Shown here: positions 8,467 to 17,395 of the stretch, piece after piece
How positions within the stretch are numbered: position 1 is the stretch's first letter
How the letters are laid out: each line of letters opens with the position of its first letter
DNA from: Azonexaceae bacterium s22
GTDB taxonomy: Bacteria; Pseudomonadota; Gammaproteobacteria; Burkholderiales; Rhodocyclaceae
DNA: 64,000 nt
Assembly (NCBI GenBank): GCA_016617495.1
Contig: WYCU01000001.1
Coordinates: 372,001 to 436,000, forward strand
Direction of reading: 5' to 3'
The notes under the pieces: model-generated
What the model saw: only the letters and a program-made list of their open reading frames with translations
What the model was told of the DNA's origin: nothing
Databases searched by the model: none
Made by a program: the position numbers and the translations under genes

Positions 8467-8685
8467 ATGCGCCGCTATCCCTTGTCCTTCATCGTACTTA
8501 CGACCTTGGGTGTGCTTTGCGCCCTGCCCGGATTGCTTAGCCTGGTTGGCATGGGCGGCCTGATTCATCCCGTGCTGGATGACCCGATGGCGGGCGTCGC
8601 TTTCCTCGTATCCGCCATCGCGCTGATCGGCTCCGGCGCCTTCCCGCTGGTGATCGAAAGACTCAAGGAAGACGACGCGGGCTGA
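8467..8685 (+). CDS. Small two-helix membrane protein, unknown function
   Basis: A 72-residue hydrophobic protein beginning MRRYPLSFIVLTTLGVLCAL. It has two predicted transmembrane segments (about 8-28 and 40-62) separated by a short polar loop (HPVLDDP). The family was not recognised. It follows the MidA-like gene closely on the same strand. Its last 23 bases overlap the convergent sterol-desaturase-like gene. A TTG at 8461 is an alternative start. The hydrophobic pattern and spacing support a real gene, but the evidence is modest. Confidence 0.6.
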   Translation: MRRYPLSFIVLTTLGVLCALPGLLSLVGMGGLIHPVLDDPMAGVAFLVSAIALIGSGAFPLVIERLKEDDAG

Positions 8686-9649
8686 GGGCCGCGCGCAACG
8701 CCTTTCCGAAGCCGAGCAAGCCATCCTTTTGCTGGACCCAGAAGCGGTCGGCATGCGCCGGTGAGGCCAGCTCGGGTGAGCGGACGCCCGTAGCGGGCAT
8801 GCCTTCGCCCAGATATTGCGTGCCGAACAGGCGATCCCAGATCGGAAACAGGATGGCGAAATTGCACCCGAGACGATAAGCGCGCCCGGGGGGCAGATCC
8901 ACGGCATGGTGCCAGCGGTGATAGCGCGGGCTCACCAGCATTTGTTCGCCCCAGCGTCCGAAACTGATCCGCGCATTAACGTGGGCGAGATTCTCGACGA
9001 TCCGCACGGCCACCATGAGCCCGACGAAATGTCCCGGCGGCACGCCGATGCACAGCGCGATGATGGCAAACCAGGCACCCCCGATCAGATCGTCGAGCAG
9101 GTGATTCCGGCTGTCCGTCCACAGCGACATTTGTCGCTGGCTATGGTGAATGACGTGCAACGCCCACCACCAGCGCAAGGTGTGGGAAAGTCGATGGCGC
9201 CAGTACTCGGCAAAATCGAGGATGAGCAGATAAATGAAGAAGCTGACCAGCGGATAGGCTTCGAGCGATGGCAACAGATCTTCGATTTGCGGCGGGATGA
9301 TGTCGTGAAAGCGCAGCCAACCCTCCAGCCCAAGGAACACGGGGCTGAGCAGCGCGAACACCGCCAGCGGAATGATGCCGAGGCGGTCGAGGAAGGTGTA
9401 AAGCACATCGACGCGGACGGCTTTGCGGTCTGTCCATTGCTCCACCGGCCTCAAGGCCTCCAGGGGCCGCAGCAGCAGATAGGCCACGGAAAGCTGCAAT
9501 ACGCCGTAGAGAAAGAACTCGACCCCGTCGAACGCCACTTCCAGATAGCTGCCCAGCCCCAAGGCCAGCAGTGGGGGCTGAACGACATGGTCGAGCAACC
9601 AGCCTTGCACACGCACGAAGCCATCGAGAAATTGCTGGAGCAGGTTCAT
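8663..9649 (-). CDS. Sterol desaturase / fatty acid hydroxylase family membrane protein
   Basis: A 328-residue integral membrane protein with several transmembrane segments and the di-iron histidine boxes of the superfamily: EYWRHRLSH, HVIHHSQ and RYHRWHH, plus a further HVNARISFGRWG segment. Members hydroxylate or desaturate lipids or isoprenoids using a non-haem di-iron centre; the substrate here is unknown. The start at ATG 9649 overlaps the stop of the deacetylase gene by 4 bp, so it is probably translationally coupled as the third gene of a propeller-deacetylase-desaturase operon. The 3' end overlaps the convergent small membrane gene. Confidence 0.85.
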   Translation of the reverse strand: MNLLQQFLDGFVRVQGWLLDHVVQPPLLALGLGSYLEVAFDGVEFFLYGVLQLSVAYLLLRPLEALRPVEQWTDRKAVRVDVLYTFLDRLGIIPLAVFALLSPVFLGLEGWLRFHDIIPPQIEDLLPSLEAYPLVSFFIYLLILDFAEYWRHRLSHTLRWWWALHVIHHSQRQMSLWTDSRNHLLDDLIGGAWFAIIALCIGVPPGHFVGLMVAVRIVENLAHVNARISFGRWGEQMLVSPRYHRWHHAVDLPPGRAYRLGCNFAILFPIWDRLFGTQYLGEGMPATGVRSPELASPAHADRFWVQQKDGLLGFGKALRAALSPRRLP

Positions 9650-10392
9650 CGTAGCGCTTTCGTTTGTGCCGAAAGGGGCTCGAAACAGAAACCGCGAGCA
9701 CGCAGGGCATCGAGCAGCGGATCGAGCATGGGGGCAAAGGGTTCCTTGCGCGCCCAGATCCCCAAGTGAGCCATGACGATGTCGCCGTCTTTCAATGTCT
9801 TGACGGCGCGTTCGACCAAGCGGTCGTTGGGATAAGTTTCGGACGGCAGTTCGTCCCCGAGGAAACCGGCGGCAGCCCAGCCGACATGACGGTAGCCACA
9901 GGCTGTGGCCGCTTTCAGGGTGAGCGGCGTTGTTCTTCCGCCCGGCGCGCGCCACAGCGGATCGAGCGGGCGCCCGACAAGCGCTTGAAAGCGCGTATCC
10001 GATTGGCGAATTTCCGCGCAAATGGCCGGGCCGTCGAGCATTTCTGTCTGGCCATCCATCAAGCGGTAGGCGGTCTGTCCCTGCTTGTCCGTCCGGAAAC
10101 CGCCATGTCGCCAGGTGTGGCTGCCAAAGGCATGGCCTTCCGCCGCACGCGCCCGCCAGTAGGAGGCCCAGCTGTCGTCCAGCGCGTGGTCCCCCCGGTA
10201 GGTTTTTTCATTGGCGACAAAAAAAGTGGCTTTGGCCCGGTGGCGGGCGAGAATTTCTGCAATCAGTTCGGCATGCCGCATGTTGCCGGTGTCGAACGTC
10301 AGGTAGAGCACGCCCTGACATGCTGCCTCCACCGTCACGCTTATCGCGCAGAGTACGGCGGCGCAAGCAGCGGCCCGGATGCGGAAGTTCAT
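9646..10392 (-). CDS. Polysaccharide deacetylase (NodB-like) family protein
   Basis: A 248-residue exported protein. A signal peptide (1-23, ending VTVEA) precedes a NodB-fold domain. Motif 1 is TFDTGN in place of the usual TFDDGP; motif 2 is SHTWRHGG, giving the two metal-ligand histidines; motif 3 is RAPGGRTTPLT; and HLGIWARKEPFAPMLDPLLDALRARGF matches the C-terminal part. The TFD-T change removes one of the paired acidic residues, so activity should be viewed with care. It probably acts on peptidoglycan or another glycan in the periplasm. It overlaps both neighbours by 4 bp. Confidence 0.85.
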   Translation of the reverse strand: MNFRIRAAACAAVLCAISVTVEAACQGVLYLTFDTGNMRHAELIAEILARHRAKATFFVANEKTYRGDHALDDSWASYWRARAAEGHAFGSHTWRHGGFRTDKQGQTAYRLMDGQTEMLDGPAICAEIRQSDTRFQALVGRPLDPLWRAPGGRTTPLTLKAATACGYRHVGWAAAGFLGDELPSETYPNDRLVERAVKTLKDGDIVMAHLGIWARKEPFAPMLDPLLDALRARGFCFEPLSAQTKALR

Positions 10393-11372
10393 TTGCGCGG
10401 GGCGTGGTCGAGGAAGAACACGCCGTGCGGCGAGCTGCCTACCGGGATCGATGCCTTGAGCGTCTTGGTGGTCAGATCGACGACCTGCACACGGCGGGCA
10501 AAGCGGGCGGTGGCCCAGAGTTCCTTGCCGTCGGCGCGTACTTCCATGTCATCCGGCCCGCCGGGCACGTCATATTTTTCCACCACGGCCATGGTCTTGG
10601 TATCGAGGAGCGAGATGCTGCCGCCCCCCACGGAGCGGTTGGAAACGAAGTAATAACGACCATCGCCGCGCGGATGCAGGTTGTGGGCTGCGGTATCCGT
10701 GGGTACCTTCTTTACGGTTTGCTGCGTTTTCCAGTCGATGACTTCGACGTAGCCCTCGCCCATGATTGCCACCAGCAAATAGCGGTTGTCCGGCGTCATG
10801 ACGATCCCGGCGGGGGTCGGGCCCACGGGCATGACCCAGGCCTTTTTCATGGTCTTGAGATCAATGGCCATGACCTCGTTCGAATCCTGCAAGGTGATGA
10901 ACACGAACTTACTGTTGGCATCGAAGGCCATGTGCGACGGTGTGCGCGGTGCGTGCAGGCGGGCCCTCAGCTTGAAATCGGCGGCGTTGTAGAGATCGAC
11001 ACGGTCCAGTCGCAGTGAATTGCTGACGAACCATTTGCCATCCGGGGAAAAGCCCAGCTGATAGGGATCGGAAATGTTGCGGATGCGGCGCTGTTCCTTG
11101 CCGGTGAGCGGGTCGAAGAATACCAGCTGATTGGAGGCCGAACAGGCGACGATGACCGACTTGTCATCCGGCGAGGGCATCAGGTGATGCGGCTCCTTGC
11201 AGGCGACGGCCTTGCCGATGGTTTTGTAGGCCGCCATGTCGATCAGGCTGATGGTGCCGTCGGCGGAGTTGAGGGCAATGGCAAGCGGCGGTGCAGCCTG
11301 AACAGCCAAGGTGCAAAGCAGACCGGCCAGCGAGGCAAGCTGCCGCAGCATACGGCGCAAGGAGGAGGGCAT
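10389..11372 (-). CDS. Exported YVTN-type beta-propeller protein
   Basis: A 327-residue protein with an N-terminal signal peptide (to about residue 26, VQAA). It is built of repeated blades with the pattern GTISLIDMAAYKTIG, FSPDGKWFVSNS, MTPDNRYLLVA and VRADGKELWATARFARRVQVVD, characteristic of seven-bladed YncE/YVTN propellers. These are periplasmic binding or scaffolding proteins; the ligand is unknown. It is first gene of the three-gene coupled operon, its stop overlapping the deacetylase start by 4 bp. Confidence 0.82.
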   Translation of the reverse strand: MPSSLRRMLRQLASLAGLLCTLAVQAAPPLAIALNSADGTISLIDMAAYKTIGKAVACKEPHHLMPSPDDKSVIVACSASNQLVFFDPLTGKEQRRIRNISDPYQLGFSPDGKWFVSNSLRLDRVDLYNAADFKLRARLHAPRTPSHMAFDANSKFVFITLQDSNEVMAIDLKTMKKAWVMPVGPTPAGIVMTPDNRYLLVAIMGEGYVEVIDWKTQQTVKKVPTDTAAHNLHPRGDGRYYFVSNRSVGGGSISLLDTKTMAVVEKYDVPGGPDDMEVRADGKELWATARFARRVQVVDLTTKTLKASIPVGSSPHGVFFLDHAPRK

Positions 11373-11408
11373 CGGGTAAACGGTGTTTAGGAAATGGGGC
11401 GTCGGCGA

Positions 11409-12512
11409 TTATGCCTCACGCATCAGTCGCCAATACTGGAATTTGAGCATGGCCGCTGCGCCGGTAACGATGGCAGCAAAAGTGACGATGGAGCCCAGTG
11501 CCAGTGTCGAGAATCCCGTGATGCCCTGCCCGACGGTGCAACCCATGGCCGTGACGCCGCCGAAACCCATCAGCGCCGCGCCAATGAGGTGGTTGGCGGT
11601 ATCTTCGAGACCGGCAAAGCCCTCCCAGCGGAAGGTTTTGCCGACCAGGGCCATGGCGCCGGCGCCGGCGATGACGCCAACGACCGTGGCAATGGCGAAG
11701 GTCATTTTGCGGCTGGTATCCGACCACAACATCAGCAGTTCCAGCGTGTAGGCCTGCGGCGCGACAAAAGTCAGTGACTCCATGCGCCCGCTGTTGGTCG
11801 CGATGAAGGCTTCTTCCAGCGTTTCCGGATGTTCCGGCAAATAGCCGATATGGCCGCTGACGTACCAAGCGGCGACGACGGTCAGGCCGATGCCGATGCC
11901 GCCCAGCAGATTGTCGAGTGTCCAGAAGTCGCGGCGCGCGAGGCTGAATGCGGTCAGCCCACCGCCAATGGCCAGTACGGCCAGCCAGACCGCAGTTTTG
12001 GCCTCCATGCCGGCGGCCGCGAGCAGTGCCGGTACATCCTGCCCGCCGGCAAGGGTCAGTGCGGCCTTGTCCAGCACATTGACGCGGAACACGGCGAGAA
12101 AACCGCGCATCGTCATGTAGGCCACAAGACCGAGAACCGCAAAGACGACCAACGACTTGAGGTTGCCGCCACCGATGCGAATCAGGGTCTTGGAGCCGCA
12201 ACCGGAGGCGAGCACCATGCCGATCCCGAAACAGAGTCCGCCGACGATGTAGGACAACCAGGTGAACGTCGGCGTGCGGTAGATCGATTTGCCGAGATCG
12301 ATCAATCCGGCAGCGTTCAGCGCCGCCGAGCCCAGGATGGCGATGCCGATGGCCAGCAGCCACATGCGCATGCGGCTCCAGTCGCCCATGTTCACGATGT
12401 CGGAAACTGCACCCATGGTGCAGAAGTGGGTTTTCTGGCCGATGGCGCCAAAAACGAAGGCGACGGCAAAGGCCAGCCAGAGTACGGTATTGGGAGAAAC
12501 GGCAGCGTCCAT
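11409..12512 (-). CDS. YeeE/YedE (TsuA-like) sulfur transporter
   Basis: A 367-residue polytopic membrane protein of the YeeE/YedE family, whose characterised member TsuA imports thiosulfate. The conserved cysteine-containing motifs are present: KTHFCTMGAVSD near the N-terminus, ASGCGSKTLIRIGGGNLKS, and AMGCTVGQGITG near the C-terminus. No TusA-like (TsuB) gene lies next to it, so the exact sulfur species is uncertain. ATG 12512 is chosen because longer frames run into queC, whose stop is 2 bp upstream. This spacing suggests it is cotranscribed after queE-queC. Confidence 0.87.
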   Translation of the reverse strand: MDAAVSPNTVLWLAFAVAFVFGAIGQKTHFCTMGAVSDIVNMGDWSRMRMWLLAIGIAILGSAALNAAGLIDLGKSIYRTPTFTWLSYIVGGLCFGIGMVLASGCGSKTLIRIGGGNLKSLVVFAVLGLVAYMTMRGFLAVFRVNVLDKAALTLAGGQDVPALLAAAGMEAKTAVWLAVLAIGGGLTAFSLARRDFWTLDNLLGGIGIGLTVVAAWYVSGHIGYLPEHPETLEEAFIATNSGRMESLTFVAPQAYTLELLMLWSDTSRKMTFAIATVVGVIAGAGAMALVGKTFRWEGFAGLEDTANHLIGAALMGFGGVTAMGCTVGQGITGFSTLALGSIVTFAAIVTGAAAMLKFQYWRLMREA

Positions 12513-12513
12513 G

Positions 12514-13191
12514 TCAGGTACGGTAGGGCGTGGGGTCGGAAAGGCCGGCGGCGGCAAAGCCCTCGGCACGCAGGCGGCAGGCGTCGCACACGCCACAGGC
12601 GCGGCCTTCGTCATCGGCCTGATAGCAGGAGACGGTGAGGCCGTAATCGACACCCAGCGCCGCGCCGGTACGGATGATTTCGGCCTTGCTCAGGGCGATC
12701 AGCGGGGCGTGGATGTGCAGGCGATGGCCTTCGACGCCTGCCTTGGTGGCCAGGTTGGCCATGGTTTCGAAGGCCGCGATGTATTCCGGCCGGCAGTCCG
12801 GATAGCCGGAATAATCGACGGCATTGACGCCGACAAAGATGTCGCTGCTCTTGAGCACTTCGGCCCAGGCCAGCGCCAACGACAGCATGATGGTGTTGCG
12901 GGCCGGGACGTAAGTGACCGGGATGCCCGGTTGTACACCGCCGGTCGGTACCGCAATGGCTGCATCGGTCAGCGCCGAGCCGCCGAATTGAGCCAGGCCA
13001 AGGTCGACGACCCGGTGTTCGCTGGCGCCGAGTGCCTGGGCAACGCGTGCCGCCGCCTTGAGTTCGGCGTTATGGCGCTGTCCGTAGTTGAAGGACAGAC
13101 AATAGGCGGCAAAGCCCTGGCTGCGGGCGAGGGCAAGGCAAGTGGCGGAATCGAGACCGCCGGAAAGCAGGACGATGGCTGGCTTCATCAT
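12514..13191 (-). CDS. queC: 7-cyano-7-deazaguanine synthase QueC
   Basis: A 225-residue ATP-dependent enzyme converting 7-carboxy-7-deazaguanine to preQ0 in queuosine biosynthesis. The PP-loop SGGLDS (10-15) and the zinc-binding cysteine cluster [17 protein letters not shown] near the C-terminus are present. Start ATG 13191 (MMKPAIVLL) or 13188 is possible. A longer frame to 13248 would translate the dispersed repeat and is not family-like. It lies 99 bp downstream of queE on the same strand, in the pathway order queE-queC. Confidence 0.95.
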   Translation of the reverse strand: MMKPAIVLLSGGLDSATCLALARSQGFAAYCLSFNYGQRHNAELKAAARVAQALGASEHRVVDLGLAQFGGSALTDAAIAVPTGGVQPGIPVTYVPARNTIMLSLALAWAEVLKSSDIFVGVNAVDYSGYPDCRPEYIAAFETMANLATKAGVEGHRLHIHAPLIALSKAEIIRTGAALGVDYGLTVSCYQADDEGRACGVCDACRLRAEGFAAAGLSDPTPYRT

Positions 13192-13204
13192 GGGGCGCGA
13201 ATAT

Positions 13205-13234
13205 ACCCGAATTTTGCCGTCGACCGCGCCAATA
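13205..13234 (-). repeat. Dispersed 12-bp-core repeat, copy 3 (variant GGCGCGGTCGAC)
   Basis: Minus-strand reading: core 13219-13230 with one mismatch, then GGCA, AAATT and TATATT at the two A/T-tract positions. It lies in the short queE-queC spacer. Confidence 0.65.
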
Positions 13235-13290
13235 GGCGCTTGTTCCAATGGGGAATTTCGTGAAATTTCCCACGTGGCAACACAACTTCC

Positions 13291-13929
13291 CTATTTGCCC
13301 TGCGTGTTACCCCAGAGCAGTTTGTGTAACTGGAGTTGGAAGCGAACGTCGAGGCCGTCGGCCAGAATCCAGTCCGCCAATTCGGCAGGGACAACCCGCC
13401 CTGCGGCCGGCGAAAGCAGTACCGGGCAAATCTCCGGCAGGCGATGCTCGGCGATCCTGGCCTTGGCCCAGTCGTAATCGGCCCGGGAGGCGATGACGAT
13501 CTTGATTTCGTCGCGGGCGTTGAGGCAGGCCAGGTTTTCCCAACGATTGCGCTCGCATTCGCCGGAATCCGGGGCCTTCAGATCCATGATGCGCGATACC
13601 CGCGGGTCGATATCGCAGACATCGAGGGCGCCGGAAGTTTCCAGGGAAACGTCGTAACCCGCATCGCACAATGCACTGAGCAGCGCCGGGCATTCCTTCT
13701 GCGCAAGCGGCTCGCCGCCGGTGACGCAGACCTGGCGGGCGGGATACTTGCGCACTTCGGCCAGGATGCTGTCGATGCTTGCCGCCTCGCCGCCAGTGAA
13801 GCTGTAGGTGGTGTCGCACCAGACGCAACGCAACGGGCAGCCAGTCAGCCGTACGAATACCGTCGGCAGTCCGGCACGCGAAGCCTCGCCCTGCAGCGAA
13901 AAGAAAATTTCGGTGAGTCGCAACGCCAA
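13291..13929 (-). CDS. queE: 7-carboxy-7-deazaguanine synthase QueE (radical SAM)
   Basis: A 212-residue radical SAM enzyme that contracts 6-carboxytetrahydropterin to 7-carboxy-7-deazaguanine. The Fe-S cluster motif is CPLRCVWC (CX3CX2C), preceded by the family start RLTEIFFSLQGEASRAGLPTVFVRLTGC. The SAM-binding glycines VTGGEPLAQ and the LETSGALD strand are visible. It is immediately adjacent to cpoB (the cpoB stop begins at 13930), so it probably belongs to the tol-pal-cpoB-queE-queC transcription unit, a common proteobacterial arrangement. Confidence 0.95.
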   Translation of the reverse strand: MALRLTEIFFSLQGEASRAGLPTVFVRLTGCPLRCVWCDTTYSFTGGEAASIDSILAEVRKYPARQVCVTGGEPLAQKECPALLSALCDAGYDVSLETSGALDVCDIDPRVSRIMDLKAPDSGECERNRWENLACLNARDEIKIVIASRADYDWAKARIAEHRLPEICPVLLSPAAGRVVPAELADWILADGLDVRFQLQLHKLLWGNTQGK

Positions 13930-14679
13930 TTACTTCTTCTTCAGACGTTCGCGCGCGGTCTCGGCGGCCGGCGCGTTGGGGTATTTGGCGACCAGCGTTT
14001 CCAGCGATTTCTTCGCCGCTACCGGATTGCCCATCTCCTGCTGGCAACCGGCCATGGCCAAAAGCGAATCCGGCGCTTTCGCGCTGTCCGGATACTTGCT
14101 GACGACGACGCTGTGCGCTTCGATGGCCTTGGCGCAGTTACGCTGTGCGAGGAAGGCGTTGCCCAGCCAGAATTGGGCATTCGGGGCGAGCGCGCTGTCC
14201 GGGTATTTCTGCACGAAGGCAGAAAAGCCCCAAGAGGCTTCCTTGTATTTGTTGGCCTTGAAGTTGTTCAACGCGGCTTCGTAATCCCGGCTTTCGCGCG
14301 CCGGATCGGCCGCACCGCCCTGCCCCGCGGAATTGGCCCCTTTTTCACCGTCGACCGCGACAGATGCGCCACCTTGCGGCTCCAGCTTGCGCAAGCGCGT
14401 GTCGAGGTCCAGATAAAAGTCCTGCTGGCGCTTCTTGGCCATATCCAGCTCGTAGGTCAGGGTTTCCACCTGGCCGCGCAAACGGGCGATTTCCTCGGAC
14501 TGCCGTTGCAACTGGTTGGCCAGATCGAGCTGCGTCCTGCCCTGCTGATCGAAGCGGGCTTCGGTCTTGGCGGCGAGATCCTTGATCTGGCGGCGTGCCT
14601 CGTCGTCGTCGAACATGCCGGCCTGGGCCTGGGTGACGCCCAGGGCCGACAACAGGAGGGCAATACGCAGGGCGCGCAT
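13930..14679 (-). CDS. cpoB: Cell division coordinator CpoB (YbgF)
   Basis: A 249-residue periplasmic protein with signal peptide (1-20, TQAQA), a trimerising coiled coil (about 25-100: QQGRTQLDLANQLQRQSEEI) and a C-terminal TPR domain (about 130-249) with YEAALNNFKANKYKEA and FVQKYPDSALAPNAQFWLG units. CpoB links Tol-Pal to PBP1B during envelope constriction. The flexible linker carries the dispersed repeat translated as SVAVDGEKGAN (residues 106-116). Start ATG 14679 lies 2 bp after pal. Confidence 0.93.
   Translation of the reverse strand: MRALRIALLLSALGVTQAQAGMFDDDEARRQIKDLAAKTEARFDQQGRTQLDLANQLQRQSEEIARLRGQVETLTYELDMAKKRQQDFYLDLDTRLRKLEPQGGASVAVDGEKGANSAGQGGAADPARESRDYEAALNNFKANKYKEASWGFSAFVQKYPDSALAPNAQFWLGNAFLAQRNCAKAIEAHSVVVSKYPDSAKAPDSLLAMAGCQQEMGNPVAAKKSLETLVAKYPNAPAAETARERLKKK
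14331..14365 (-). repeat. Dispersed 12-bp-core repeat, copy 4 (perfect core)
   Basis: Minus-strand reading: GTCGCGGTCGAC (14350-14361), then GGTG, AAAAA and CCAATT. It lies inside cpoB and encodes VAVD in the linker between coiled coil and TPR domain. Confidence 0.85.
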
Positions 14680-14681
14680 GG

Positions 14682-15221
14682 TCAGAACTCGCCGCGGCCG
14701 TCGGGAGCGCGGTAAAGGATGTCGGCGCGGCGGTTTTCCGCCCACGCAGATTCATCGTGCCCCGGATTCTTCGGCTTTTCCTCGCCGAGACTGACAGATT
14801 CGACCTGCTCTTCCTTGGCGCCGAGCATGACCAGCGAACGCTTCACGGCATCGGCACGCTTTTGGCCGAGCGACAGGTTGTACTCGCGGCTGCCGCGTTC
14901 GTCGGTATTGCCCTGGATCAGCACCTTGAAGCCGCGGTTGGTGACCAGATACTTGGCGTGGGCGGCGACGAGATCCTGGTATTCCGGCTTGACGTCGTAC
15001 TTGTCGAGGTCGAAATAGATGCTGCGCTGGGAGAGCTGGCTCTTGGGGTCGGTCAGTTCGCGCGGCAGACCGCGGGAATCGAGCCCGCCAGCCGTGACGG
15101 AAGCCACGCCGCTGGAGCCGTTGCGCGATTCGACCGGCGCGCCGGAGGTTTCATCGACCGGCGTGGAGGAGCAGCCGACGATCAGGGCGGACAGCAGCGC
15201 GGGAATGAGGAGTTTTTTCAT
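14682..15221 (-). CDS. pal: Peptidoglycan-associated lipoprotein Pal
   Basis: A 179-residue outer membrane lipoprotein. The signal peptide ends in the lipobox IVGC (Cys17). The OmpA-like peptidoglycan-binding domain follows: IYFDLDKYDVKPEY, LIQGNTDERGSREYNLSLGQKRADAVK, with the Asp and Arg that hold meso-diaminopimelate. Pal anchors the outer membrane and works with TolB in constriction. Order tolB-pal-cpoB is standard. Confidence 0.96.
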   Translation of the reverse strand: MKKLLIPALLSALIVGCSSTPVDETSGAPVESRNGSSGVASVTAGGLDSRGLPRELTDPKSQLSQRSIYFDLDKYDVKPEYQDLVAAHAKYLVTNRGFKVLIQGNTDERGSREYNLSLGQKRADAVKRSLVMLGAKEEQVESVSLGEEKPKNPGHDESAWAENRRADILYRAPDGRGEF

Positions 15222-15239
15222 GATGTTCTCCGTTGGGAA

Positions 15240-16529
15240 TCAGGGATTGAAGGGGCCCCAGGCCGGCTCGCGGACATCGCCGCCGGCAACCGAGAGGCGC
15301 TGCTTGATGCGGCCATCGCTGGATACGGCGGTGAGCACGCCGCGGCCGCCGATTTCCGTGGCGATCAGGATCATGCGGCCATTGGGGGCGAAGCTCGGCG
15401 ACTCGTCCTTGACCGAATCGGTCAGGATTTGCACCTGCTTGCTGGCGAGATCCATGACGGCCAGCTGGAAGCGGCCATCGCGCCGGCTGATGAAGGCCAG
15501 CGTCTTGCCGTCCGGCGACGGACGGGGCGACACGTTGTAGCTGCCTTCGAAGGTCACGCGCTGGGCATCGCCGCCATTGGCGCTCATGCGGTAAACCTGC
15601 GGGCTGCCGCCACGGTCCGAGGTGAAGTAGATGGCACTGCCGTCGGGCGAATAACGCGGCTCGGTGTCGATCCCGGCGGATTGGCTGAGACGCTGGACGC
15701 CGCTGCCATCGGCATTGACCGAATAAATCTGCGAATTGCCGTCCTTGGAAAGTACGATGGCCAGCTTGCGGCCGTCAGGTGACCAGGCCGGGGCGGAATT
15801 GGAACCCTTGAAATTGGCCACGACCTGGCGCTGGCCGGAGGCCAGCGAATGGACGTAGATCACCGGCTTTTTCTTCTCGAAAGAGACATAGGCGACCTTG
15901 CTGCCGTCCGGCGACCAGACCGGGGAAATGATCGGCTCGGTTGAACTCAGCGCCGTCGCGGCGTTCTGGCCGTCCGCATCGGCGATCTGCAGCTTGAACT
16001 GGCCGCCGGATTTGACGACGTAGGCGATGCGCGTCGAGAAAATGCCCTTTTCGCCCGTCAGCTTTTCATAGATGTAATCGGCAATACGATGGCCGGCGGC
16101 GCGCAATTGCTCCGGCCCGGTGACATAAACCGCACCGCCAAGCGCCACCTGCTTTTGCGTGTCATAGAGGCGGAAACGTGCCTGCATGCGGCCATCGGCG
16201 CCGCGGGTCACACTGCCGGTCGCCAGTGCATCCGCGCCGCGGCCCTTCCAGTCGGCGAAATTGACGGGCGCGTTTTCATCGAGCGTCGCGCCGGCAGGGT
16301 CGATCAATTTGAACAGTCCGCTGCGCTCAAGATCGGAACGCACGGTCGAGGCGATGACCTGAGCAGCGGCGGTCTCGCCGGCAAAATTGGCGATGGCCAC
16401 GGGGATGCGATTGGCCCCGGCCCCGGTGATTTCGATGGACAACTGCGCCTGCGTACCGGCGGCAGCCAGCAGGGCGAGCAGAAAGAGAAATTTGCGGAAA
16501 ATCTGTGGCATGGCACTCGATAGGGTCAT
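15240..16529 (-). CDS. tolB: Tol-Pal system beta-propeller protein TolB
   Basis: A 429-residue periplasmic protein: signal peptide (to about 28, GTQAQ), an N-terminal alpha/beta domain ([20 protein letters not shown]), and a six-bladed propeller from about residue 190 with repeated [38 protein letters not shown] and [12 protein letters not shown] blades. It cycles between Pal and TolA. ATG 16529 is used; ATG 16511 ([10 protein letters not shown]) gives an equally credible signal peptide. It begins 14 bp after tolA. Confidence 0.96.
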   Translation of the reverse strand: MTLSSAMPQIFRKFLFLLALLAAAGTQAQLSIEITGAGANRIPVAIANFAGETAAAQVIASTVRSDLERSGLFKLIDPAGATLDENAPVNFADWKGRGADALATGSVTRGADGRMQARFRLYDTQKQVALGGAVYVTGPEQLRAAGHRIADYIYEKLTGEKGIFSTRIAYVVKSGGQFKLQIADADGQNAATALSSTEPIISPVWSPDGSKVAYVSFEKKKPVIYVHSLASGQRQVVANFKGSNSAPAWSPDGRKLAIVLSKDGNSQIYSVNADGSGVQRLSQSAGIDTEPRYSPDGSAIYFTSDRGGSPQVYRMSANGGDAQRVTFEGSYNVSPRPSPDGKTLAFISRRDGRFQLAVMDLASKQVQILTDSVKDESPSFAPNGRMILIATEIGGRGVLTAVSSDGRIKQRLSVAGGDVREPAWGPFNP

Positions 16530-16543
16530 GATTTTTCGGGATT

Positions 16544-17395
16544 CTACTCTTCAAACGGACGGTATTTGATTTCCAGGTCGCGGCGGAACAATGCCGGGTC
16601 GTCCGGTTTGGGCAACGGGGAAGATTTCAGAATGGCACGTTCGATGGCCGCATCCAGGCTGGGGTTCCCGCTGGAACGACGGAGTTTGACTTCGAGCACC
16701 TCGCCCGTTGGCAACTGATTGACCTCAAAAATGGCCTCCGGGTTGCCCTGGATGTTGGGCGGCAACGAAATATTGCCTTTGACCTTGGCCCGTATTTTGG
16801 CAGCGTAATCCTGCAAGCTCTTCTTGCTGGCGGCTGCGCGCTGATCGGATTCTGCGGCGGCGGCTTTGGAAAGTGCCTGCGAATTGTTCGGACGCGGGCC
16901 GCGCTCCGCGGCTTCGCGTCGCAGCATGTCGCTGAAATCGGGTGCCTTGGGTTCCGGTTTGGCCTCGGGTTTCTTCGGTTCCGGCTTGGGTTCCGGTTTT
17001 TTGGGTTCGGGCTTCGGTTCGGGCTTGGGGGGCTCAGGTTTGGGCTCTGGCTTTTTCGGCTCGGGCTTGGGCGGCTTTTTCTCTTCCTTGATCGCAATGT
17101 CCGGCTTGCGGGGCGGGGGCGGTTCCGGACGCGGCTCGGCCTTGGGTAGCGGTTTGGGTTCGGGTTTGGGTTCCGGGGCCGGCTCCGGTTGGGCTTCCGG
17201 CGGCGGGGGCGGCGGCGCGACGGCCGCTACTGCCGGGTTTGGACGCGCTGCCCAAAGTTCGACTTCAACCACATCGGGCTGGCTGCGTTTCCATTGGACG
17301 CCGAAAAAAAGGAAAGCCAGCAGCCCGACATGCACCAGCAGGGTGAATGCCAGTGCGTACTTGCGGGCGGGTTCTTCGGGGCGCTCGAGGATCAT
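16544..17395 (-). CDS. tolA: TolA cell envelope protein (TonB-like C-terminus)
   Basis: A 283-residue protein with one N-terminal transmembrane helix (about 13-33: [20 protein letters not shown]) carrying the His typical of TolA/TonB anchors. A long extended Pro-Glu-Lys-rich arm follows (about 60-150, repeats of KPEPK), then a helical stretch and a C-terminal TonB-like domain ([37 protein letters not shown]). The arm is more Pro-rich than the Ala/Lys helix of E. coli TolA. TolA transmits proton-motive force from TolQR to TolB-Pal. It overlaps tolR by 4 bp. Confidence 0.94.
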   Translation of the reverse strand: MILERPEEPARKYALAFTLLVHVGLLAFLFFGVQWKRSQPDVVEVELWAARPNPAVAAVAPPPPPPEAQPEPAPEPKPEPKPLPKAEPRPEPPPPRKPDIAIKEEKKPPKPEPKKPEPKPEPPKPEPKPEPKKPEPKPEPKKPEAKPEPKAPDFSDMLRREAAERGPRPNNSQALSKAAAAESDQRAAASKKSLQDYAAKIRAKVKGNISLPPNIQGNPEAIFEVNQLPTGEVLEVKLRRSSGNPSLDAAIERAILKSSPLPKPDDPALFRRDLEIKYRPFEE

